Positions 1 through 5,253 of a stretch of 5,253 nucleotides of DNA are shown here, piece after piece (position 1 is the stretch's first letter; each line of letters begins with the position of its first letter). Under the pieces are notes generated by a model. That model worked only from the letters and a program-made list of their open reading frames with translations, did no database searches and had not been told where the DNA came from. A program made the position numbers and the translations under genes. Origin of the DNA: JACORV01 sp041484135 (GTDB taxonomy: Bacteria > Gemmatimonadota > Gemmatimonadetes > Gemmatimonadales > JACORV01); the NCBI GenBank assembly GCA_041484135.1, contig JBGPHD010000195.1, forward strand, positions 1 to 5,253, in the 5' to 3' direction.

Positions 1-2209
1 CGGCGATCCTCTCCTCAACATCCAGCCAGCCGAGCGCGCCGGCGTCGAGTTTCTCGACCTCATCCCAGACGAGGTAGAAGATGTCGTCCCGGCACTTGAG
101 CTGTCCGCGCGCCATCAGCTCCGCCTCGAGCCGCAGGATCTTCTTCCGCACGATGTGGGCGGCCATCACCCAGTAGAACCGCGAGTTCTCCCGCATCGTG
201 GCGAGGTACCTGACCCGTTCCGCCAGATGGCGGATCAGCCGCGCGCGGAGCCCGAGCGCCCGCTCGAGCGGCCGCTTGGCGAGTCCGGCCTCGATGGTGC
301 GGGAGAGCTCGACCCTGCGGGCGACGACCGCTCGCTCGTGCTCGGCGGGATCGGTCTCCACCAGCAGGTAGTTCCGGACCATCCCCAGCACCGGCGCCGG
401 ATCCTCCTCCCAGCGCAACGACCGGAGCTCGAACTCCTTGAAGGCGCGGTGGCCGAAGACGGCGAGGAAGTCGTCGAACTGCCTGACGAAGCCGGCGGCT
501 TCCGGCGTGGCGCGCAATACCGGGAGGACGCTGTCCGCCGGATGCTCGACGAGGAGCCGGCGCACGGTGTCGTTCTGCTTCGCCGCCACGGCGAGCGACC
601 AGATCCGGCGCCCGGCCTCCGCCGAGAGGACTCCTTCGCTGCCGGAGGTGAGCAGGCCCAGGGCGTCGGGCGGGAGATCGGACAGGTAGCGCCGCAGGAC
701 CTTCCTGAGCAGCGCCAGCCAGACGAAGTAGCGCGCCGCCGAGGCGTTCACGACCATCGGCTGATCGCCGACCGGCAGGGACAGCGTGCCGAGGACCGTC
801 GAGCCCAGGAGCAGCTCGCGCCATGTTCCCAGCACGCCGAAGGCCGGGTCCCGGTCCACTGACTCCGCCCGGCGCCGGAACCGGTCCATGAAGTCGTGGG
901 GGAGGTGCGCGCTCCGGACGTAGACGTTGGCCATCGCCAGGCCGCCGGCCAGGCCTAACGCCAGCGCCACAGGCAGCCGCGCCACCGAGAACTTGAGCTC
1001 CGCCGGCATCCCTTCGGCGCTCAGGAAGAAGAGCCGGGCGAGCTCGGGATCGGTGAGCTTGAACGGCGCGAAGGCTCTGACGAAGCGCAGGTCGGCGTAC
1101 ACCCGGCCGCCGATGAGCACGAAGGCGCCGGCGGCGGGGATCTGGAGGAGGATGTTGGCGGTGAGTGGAGCCAGCGGGTCGGTGAAGTTCTCGACCAGCG
1201 GCTTGAAGAGGACGTACTTCCCGCCGCGCTCGTTGCGGCAGAACTCCTTGCGACCCGACACCGTGACGGGGCGGGACTGGAGCACGTGGATCTGTCCGTC
1301 CGTGACGGCCCACTCGATGTCCTGCGGTCCGCCGAAGTGCTCTTCGGCCTTGACCGCCCAGCCGGCGATCGCGACCGCCAGGTCCTGCGACAAGGTTTCC
1401 GCGCCGCGCTGCGCGAAGGGGACGTCCACCACCCGTCCCACAGCGTCTGGCCGGAGTGTCGTGGAGACCCGGACCCGCTTCTGCGCGATGCGCCGCTCCT
1501 TGAGCCCCAACCCGTCGCGGTGCAGCACGTAGCGATCGGGGGTCACTCGCCCGTCCACGATGGCGGCCCCCATGCCCCAGCTCGACTCGATGACGATCTC
1601 GCCCAGCGCGCCGGTCACCGGGTTCACGGTGAAGGCCACGCCCGAGATCTCGGCGGGGATCATCTCCTGGACCACGACGGCCATGGCCGCGTTCTCGTGG
1701 GCGATGCCGTGGGTGGCCCGGTAGCTGACGGCGCCTTCGTGCCACAGGGACGCCCAGCAGCTCCGGATCATCGCGATCAGCCGTGCCCGGTCCACGTAGT
1801 AGTAGGTGCCGTGCTGGCCGGCGAAGCTGGCGCCTTCCTGGTCCTCGGCGGTAGCGGAGCTGCGCACCGCGCAGACCACCTGGGCGCCGCGCCGCGCGCC
1901 TAATGTCGCGTGCGCCGCGAGGATCGCCTCCTCCAGTCCGGCCGGGATCTCCGCCGTGCGGATCTTCTCGGCGATCGTCGCGCATGCCGCGCGGACGTCG
2001 GCCGGTGACGCGCCGCTGAGCCGGGCGACGTCGTCAGCGAGGTGGATGGACGCGAAGAACCGCGCGCAGGCGGGAGCGGTGACGACGAAGCCGGTGGGCA
2101 CCGGGAACCCGTGGGCGATCATCTCGCCGAGGTTGGCGCCTTTGCCGCCGGCCAGGGCGGTGTCGGTCCGCCTCACGTCCTCGAGCCAGAGCACCGCGGC
2201 ATCGGTCAT
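1..2209 (-). CDS. PEP-synthase/PPDK-like phosphotransferase, rifampin-phosphotransferase (Rph)-like; C-terminus cut off by window edge
   Basis: Open from ATG at 2209 to the left edge (736 codons), with no stop in frame. Seen: residues 1-316 form a PPDK_N ATP-grasp domain, with GGKGANLGEM at 21-30 (K23 is the expected ATP-contacting lysine), VPTGF at 37-41, AVRSSATAEDQEGASFAGQ from 114 (R116), VQEMIPAEISGVAFT and a closing QSRPVT at 311-316. Residues about 317-736 resemble the middle domain of Rph and orphan PEP-synthase homologues: ENFTDPLAPLT just after the ATP domain, GHRAFKEFEL with RWEEDP at 586-604, and DDIFYL near the edge. Family knowledge: these enzymes pass phosphate from ATP to a histidine on a C-terminal swivelling domain and then to a substrate; in Rph that substrate is rifampin. 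The histidine domain should lie outside the window. The protein is cytosolic, with no signal peptide or clear membrane segment. The ATG is chosen because an in-frame TAG lies 39 bases upstream with no start between, and the next ATG (residue 30) would delete the ATP-binding lysine. No good Shine-Dalgarno sequence precedes it. The substrate is unknown; a PEP synthase-related housekeeping role is the alternative. Confidence 0.9.
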   Translation of the reverse strand, partial: MTDAAVLWLEDVRRTDTALAGGKGANLGEMIAHGFPVPTGFVVTAPACARFFASIHLADDVARLSGASPADVRAACATIAEKIRTAEIPAGLEEAILAAHATLGARRGAQVVCAVRSSATAEDQEGASFAGQHGTYYYVDRARLIAMIRSCWASLWHEGAVSYRATHGIAHENAAMAVVVQEMIPAEISGVAFTVNPVTGALGEIVIESSWGMGAAIVDGRVTPDRYVLHRDGLGLKERRIAQKRVRVSTTLRPDAVGRVVDVPFAQRGAETLSQDLAVAIAGWAVKAEEHFGGPQDIEWAVTDGQIHVLQSRPVTVSGRKEFCRNERGGKYVLFKPLVENFTDPLAPLTANILLQIPAAGAFVLIGGRVYADLRFVRAFAPFKLTDPELARLFFLSAEGMPAELKFSVARLPVALALGLAGGLAMANVYVRSAHLPHDFMDRFRRRAESVDRDPAFGVLGTWRELLLGSTVLGTLSLPVGDQPMVVNASAARYFVWLALLRKVLRRYLSDLPPDALGLLTSGSEGVLSAEAGRRIWSLAVAAKQNDTVRRLLVEHPADSVLPVLRATPEAAGFVRQFDDFLAVFGHRAFKEFELRSLRWEEDPAPVLGMVRNYLLVETDPAEHERAVVARRVELSRTIEAGLAKRPLERALGLRARLIRHLAERVRYLATMRENSRFYWVMAAHIVRKKILRLEAELMARGQLKCRDDIFYLVWDEVEKLDAGALGWLDVEERIA

Positions 2210-2297
2210 GCCCCAAAGTGCGCCGAGACCGCCGGCGATGGAAGGCTACGTTGTGCCCCGGTTCCGGTACCACGATTCCCGCCGAACCCGCGATGAT

Positions 2298-2323
2298 GTG
2301 CGCCGAACGCAGCCGAGGCGCAC
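2298..2323 (+). promoter_or_regulatory. Inverted repeat (possible hairpin) overlapping the methylase ribosome binding site
   Basis: GTGCGCC at 2298-2304 is perfectly complementary to GGCGCAC at 2317-2323, with a 12-base loop. In mRNA this gives a 7-bp, nearly all-GC stem ending three bases before the GTG start of the methyltransferase. The right arm takes in half of the GAGG Shine-Dalgarno-like sequence. The repeat could equally be a protein-binding operator. The pairing is seen directly; a regulatory role is inference, and short GC palindromes are common at this base composition. Confidence 0.35.
2315..2318 (+). promoter_or_regulatory. Shine-Dalgarno-like GAGG deciding the GTG start of the methylase
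   Basis: GAGG lies 8 bases before the GTG at 2327, a normal spacing. The frame is closed by TGA at 2294-2296, and no other start codon lies between that stop and 2327. This site therefore supports GTG 2327 as the start of the gene. Confidence 0.5.
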
Positions 2324-2326
2324 CGC

Positions 2327-5253
2327 GTGGCCGTCACACCGCAACTGCTCTCCCGCCTGAAGTCGCTCGACGACCTCCATGAGTTCGTGGCGGCGCTGGG
2401 GTACGCGCCGTGCAGCGAGGAGCTGAACGCGGTGGCGCGCGAGCGCCTCGGTCTCTCCGTGAACGGGGGCGGGGCCCGTCGCGCCGCGATCGTGGGGCGG
2501 CGCGGGCCCTTCCTCATCTACGGCGCCGTGCTCGACTCGGCCACGCGCGCCCAGGTGGCGCAGGCCGCCGAGCGGCTCGGCCGCGCCACGCCGGGCGAGC
2601 GCAACATCCTGCTCGCCCTGGACACCCCGGCGACCACGCTTGCCGTGAGCGCGCTCGCCCCGAAGAACGGCGGCTTCCACGCCCGTCAGTTCCGCGTCGC
2701 CTTGGGCAAGCCGAGCCCGGTGGCGGCGGAGATCCTGTCGGGCCTCGCGCCGCGGCCCGGTGACACGGCGCTGGCGCTGGCGGTGCGCGCCGCCGGGATC
2801 CTCACCGAAGAAGGGCTCACCGGGCGGTTCTTCCGCGAGTTCGCGCGCCTGCACGCGCGGGCGGCCCAGCGGATGCAGGACATGCCGCGCGCCACGTCGT
2901 CGGAGCGGCGGGACCTCGCGCTCGTCGTCCTGACGCGTGTCCTCTTCCTCTATTTCGTCCAAGCCAAAGGGTGGCTCGCGGGCCGCGGCGACTTCCTACC
3001 GTCGCTTCTCGACACAGCGCTCGGCCGGGGCCACTCCTTCCACCATAAGGTCTTCGAGCCGCTCTGCTTCGGCGCGCTCAACGCGCCCCCGGGCGCGCGC
3101 ACGGGCGTCGCGCGGGCGCTGGGGGACGTGCCGTTCCTCAACGGCGGCCTCTTCGAACGGCACGCGCTGGAACGCCGCTTCCCGCGCGCCTCACTGCCTG
3201 ACGACACCTGGCGCGAGCTGTTCGACGATCTCTTCGAGCGCTTCCACTTCACCGTGAAGGAGCGCGACGAACAGGACGCGGTAGACCCCGAGATGCTGGG
3301 ACGGGTCTTCGAGGGGCTGATCGCGCGGGACCGGCGCCGGAGCGCGGGCACCTACTTCACGCCGCGCGACCTCCTCCAACGGACGGTGCGCGCCGCGATC
3401 CAGACGGTGGTCGAGGAGCGGGGCGCGGACGCCGTCACGTCGCTCCGGATCCTGGATCCGGCGGTGGGGTCCGGCGCGTTCCTCCTCGAGGCGATGGCGC
3501 AGCTCGAGCCGCGGCGCGCGGTGCTCCGGCCCGGGGAGACCGCGGCGGAGCGGCGGCGGGCCATCGTGCGCGACAACCTCTTCGGCGTGGACGTGGACGG
3601 GATGGCGGTACGCCTCGCCGAGTTGCGGCTCTGGCTGGCGCTGGTCGAGGACGACGCGGCCACCTGGCACGACGTGGCTCCCCTGCCTAACCTCGACCAG
3701 AACCTGCGCCAGGGCGACAGCCTCCTCTCGCCGCTGGACCTCGCGCGCGGCGTGCCCGTGTCGCGTGCTGCCGAGCGCCTGCAGCGCGTGGCGGAGCGCC
3801 GGGTGGCGTACTTCACATCCACGGGCCGCGACAAGGCGGCGCTCGCCCGCTCTATTCGCGAGGAAGAGCGCGCCCTGGCCACGTTGAGCGCGGACGCCGC
3901 GCTTGCCGCGCTCACCGAGCGGCTGACGGACGCCGCGGCGCTCGCGGGGCGCGACCTCTTCGGTGCCCGGGCGCGGCGCTCTCCCGCCACCAACCGGCGG
4001 GTGGCGCTCTGGCGCCGGCAGCGCCGCGAGCTGCTCCTCGCGCGGCGCCGCATCGCCGAAGACGACGCGCTCCCCTTCTTCTCCTACGACATCCACTTCG
4101 GTTCCGTCATGGCGGACGGCGGATTCGACATCGTCGTCGGCAATCCGCCGTGGATCCGCGGCGAGCGGCTGCCCGTCTCCACGCGCGACGCGCTGGCGCG
4201 GCACTACCAGAGCTTCCGTCCCGCCACCCAGGGCAGTCGCGGCTTCGCGCATCTGCCGGATCTCTCGGTGGCGTTCGTCGAGCGCGCCCTCGGCCTGCTG
4301 CGGCCGCGCGGCGTCGTGGCGTTCGTCGTCCCGTCCAAGCTGCTGCGCGCCGGCTACGCGGGTCCGCTCCGGCGCCTCATCCGCCAGACCGCCACTGTCC
4401 TCATGCTCGAAGACCGTGCCCACGCCGCCTCGAGCGGCTTCGCGGCCACCGTGTTCCCGATGATCGCGGTGCTGCAGCGCGCCAGCCCGGGTGCCGATGA
4501 TCTCGCCGATGTGCAGGTGATGGGCGCGTCGGGCCGCTGTCTGGGTGGTGTGACCGCTCAGCGCGACCTCGGCCTCGACGCGGCGCCCTCGGCCGCGCCC
4601 TGGCTCGCGTTGCCGGGTGACGTGGTCCAGGCGATCCGGGCCGTCCTGCGCTCAGGGCCGCATCTGGGCTCGCGGTTCCATCCGCAGCTCGGTGTGAAGA
4701 CCGGCGCGAACGAGGTGTTCGTGCGTGAGGCGGCGCGCGCCGACGAGTTGCCGGTAAGCCATCGCGTCCCCGCTGTCCTCGGGCGAGACGTGTCGCCCTT
4801 CGGGATCACACCCTCATGCGTGATGCTGGCCGCGCTCGACGACCGTGGGGCGCCGCTCGCCGCCGTGCCCGACGACGTGTCCCGGTATCTCGAGCCCTTG
4901 GCCGCGCGCCTCGCCCGCCGAGCCGACGCGCGGGCCGCCCGCGGCACGCCGCCGTGGACGCTCTTCCGCACCGAACTGCTGCGCATGCCATGGCTCGTCA
5001 TCTGGCGCGACATCGCCGGCACGCTGGAGGCCGCGGTGCTCAAGCGTGAGACGCCTGGGGCGCCGGTGCCGCTCAACACCTGCTACGGCGTCGGCGTCCC
5101 CGACGAGCCCACCGCGTGCTGGCTCGCGGCCTGGCTCAACAGCCGCCCCATCCGCGCCGTGGCGCAGGTCTTCGCCGAGCGCGCGAGCGGCGGCGCGTTC
5201 CGTTTCAGCGCCGCCACCGTGGCAGCGCTCCCGCTCCCCACCCACACCGACAC
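2327..5253 (+). CDS. Adenine-specific (N6) DNA methyltransferase, Eco57I/type IIG/PglX-like; C-terminus cut off by window edge
   Basis: Open from GTG 2327 to the right edge (975 codons), no stop. Expected role: SAM-dependent N6-adenine methylation of a specific DNA site, in a restriction or phage-defence system. Seen in order: an N-terminal region (1-190) with no recognisable catalytic motif; FLYFVQAKGWL (207-217), PFLNGGLFE (269-277) and SAGTYFTP (339-346), all typical of the helical region before the methylase core in this group; motif I DPAVGSGAF (377-385); FGVDVD (419-424), whose acidic residue should bind SAM ribose; GDS (463-465); an Arg/Ala-rich helical linker (about 475-590); catalytic motif IV NPPW (606-609); then FVVPSKLLRAGY, a conserved segment after motif IV. 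The C-terminal half looks like a target-recognition region: GVKTGANEVF (789-798), PWLVIWRDI (888-896), LNSRP and ALPLP (967-971), the last usual near the end of such domains, so probably little is missing. I find no PD-(D/E)XK motif; a fused nuclease is possible but not shown. The start is the only one available after the in-frame TGA at 2294. Downstream genes, not visible, would decide between stand-alone type IIG, BREX, DISARM or another system. Confidence 0.9.
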   Translation, partial: MAVTPQLLSRLKSLDDLHEFVAALGYAPCSEELNAVARERLGLSVNGGGARRAAIVGRRGPFLIYGAVLDSATRAQVAQAAERLGRATPGERNILLALDTPATTLAVSALAPKNGGFHARQFRVALGKPSPVAAEILSGLAPRPGDTALALAVRAAGILTEEGLTGRFFREFARLHARAAQRMQDMPRATSSERRDLALVVLTRVLFLYFVQAKGWLAGRGDFLPSLLDTALGRGHSFHHKVFEPLCFGALNAPPGARTGVARALGDVPFLNGGLFERHALERRFPRASLPDDTWRELFDDLFERFHFTVKERDEQDAVDPEMLGRVFEGLIARDRRRSAGTYFTPRDLLQRTVRAAIQTVVEERGADAVTSLRILDPAVGSGAFLLEAMAQLEPRRAVLRPGETAAERRRAIVRDNLFGVDVDGMAVRLAELRLWLALVEDDAATWHDVAPLPNLDQNLRQGDSLLSPLDLARGVPVSRAAERLQRVAERRVAYFTSTGRDKAALARSIREEERALATLSADAALAALTERLTDAAALAGRDLFGARARRSPATNRRVALWRRQRRELLLARRRIAEDDALPFFSYDIHFGSVMADGGFDIVVGNPPWIRGERLPVSTRDALARHYQSFRPATQGSRGFAHLPDLSVAFVERALGLLRPRGVVAFVVPSKLLRAGYAGPLRRLIRQTATVLMLEDRAHAASSGFAATVFPMIAVLQRASPGADDLADVQVMGASGRCLGGVTAQRDLGLDAAPSAAPWLALPGDVVQAIRAVLRSGPHLGSRFHPQLGVKTGANEVFVREAARADELPVSHRVPAVLGRDVSPFGITPSCVMLAALDDRGAPLAAVPDDVSRYLEPLAARLARRADARAARGTPPWTLFRTELLRMPWLVIWRDIAGTLEAAVLKRETPGAPVPLNTCYGVGVPDEPTACWLAAWLNSRPIRAVAQVFAERASGGAFRFSAATVAALPLPTHTD

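Larger units (their letters stand above)
2210..2326. promoter_or_regulatory. Divergent intergenic region carrying the promoters of both flanking genes
   Basis: These 117 bases separate two start codons that point away from each other, so promoters for both genes should lie here or inside the opposing 5' ends. The least GC-rich patch is about 2245-2279. A TTGTGC at 2251-2256 resembles a -35 box, but the sequence 17 bases on (GATTCC) is a poor -10 box, so I do not call a specific promoter. A 9-base direct repeat, GTGCGCCGA, occurs at 2218-2226 and 2298-2306. In sequence this GC-rich it may be chance, or it may be a pair of operator half-sites. Assignment as a control region rests on the gene layout and not on a recognised motif. 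Confidence 0.45.

Noticed and set aside
155..862. A 235-codon open frame on the plus strand opposite the phosphotransferase
   Set aside because: No recognisable motif. The minus strand here encodes the conserved Rph-like middle domain.
60..1985. A 641-codon open frame on the minus strand
   Set aside because: It overlaps the phosphotransferase gene on the same strand in another frame. Its translation is dominated by Arg, Gly, Pro and Ala with no domain motif, a shadow of high GC at third codon positions.
1..2209. Naming the left gene rph or ppsA outright
   Set aside because: The domains fit the superfamily, but the C-terminal histidine domain is missing from the window and the substrate-specific residues cannot be assigned by eye.
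2251..2279. A sigma-70-like promoter, TTGTGC with GATTCC 17 bases on
   Set aside because: The -10 element matches the consensus at only two of six positions, so it is not distinguishable from chance.
2246..2962. A 238-codon minus-strand frame spanning the intergenic region and the methylase 5' end
   Set aside because: The composition is typical of a shadow frame, and it would overlap both better-supported genes antisense or out of frame.
4142..4153. NPPW in place of the commoner NPPY as a possibly defective methylase motif
   Set aside because: The final aromatic position of motif IV accepts Y, F or W, and W is frequent in PglX-like and type IIG proteins. The enzyme looks intact.
3191..4423. 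A 410-codon open frame on the minus strand opposite the methylase
   Set aside because: Its translation is Arg/Glu/His-rich and low in complexity, while the plus strand over the same bases carries methylase motifs I, II and IV. It is an antisense shadow.

Overview
This window is very GC-rich, with codons that mostly end in G or C. It is almost entirely filled by two large, divergently transcribed genes, and each runs off one end of the window. The base composition and the absence of introns indicate a high-GC bacterium. Actinomycetota, Myxococcota, Gemmatimonadota, Rokubacteria-like lineages and high-GC Proteobacteria all remain possible, and nothing here fixes the taxon. I see no RNA gene, insertion sequence, CRISPR array or attachment site.

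Left region (minus strand, 1-2209): the first 736 codons of a PEP-synthase/pyruvate-phosphate-dikinase-like protein. It has a clear N-terminal ATP-grasp (PPDK_N) domain, followed by a long middle domain that resembles the substrate-binding domain of rifampin phosphotransferase (Rph) and its orphan relatives. The C-terminal swivelling domain with the catalytic histidine should lie beyond the left edge. The likely chemistry is ATP-driven phosphoryl transfer through a phosphohistidine. The acceptor cannot be read from the sequence.

Centre (2210-2326): a 117-base divergent intergenic region that must hold whatever promoters the two genes use. No strong consensus promoter is visible. A perfect 7-bp GC-rich inverted repeat lies just before the right-hand gene and overlaps its apparent Shine-Dalgarno sequence.

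Right region (plus strand, 2327-5253): the first 975 codons of a large adenine-specific (N6) DNA methyltransferase of the Eco57I/type IIG/PglX-like group. It has SAM-binding motif I (DPAVGSGAF), an acidic motif II (FGVDVD), catalytic motif IV (NPPW) and a C-terminal target-recognition-like region. The N-terminal region is long and conserved in style for this group, but I cannot see a PD-(D/E)XK nuclease motif in it. It may therefore be the methylase of a multi-gene defence system (BREX-, DISARM- or helicase-linked) and not a self-sufficient restriction enzyme. The genes that would settle this lie to the right of the window.

The two genes share no obvious pathway and are divergent, so co-function is not implied. 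The methylase suggests a defence-type accessory locus starting at about 2300.
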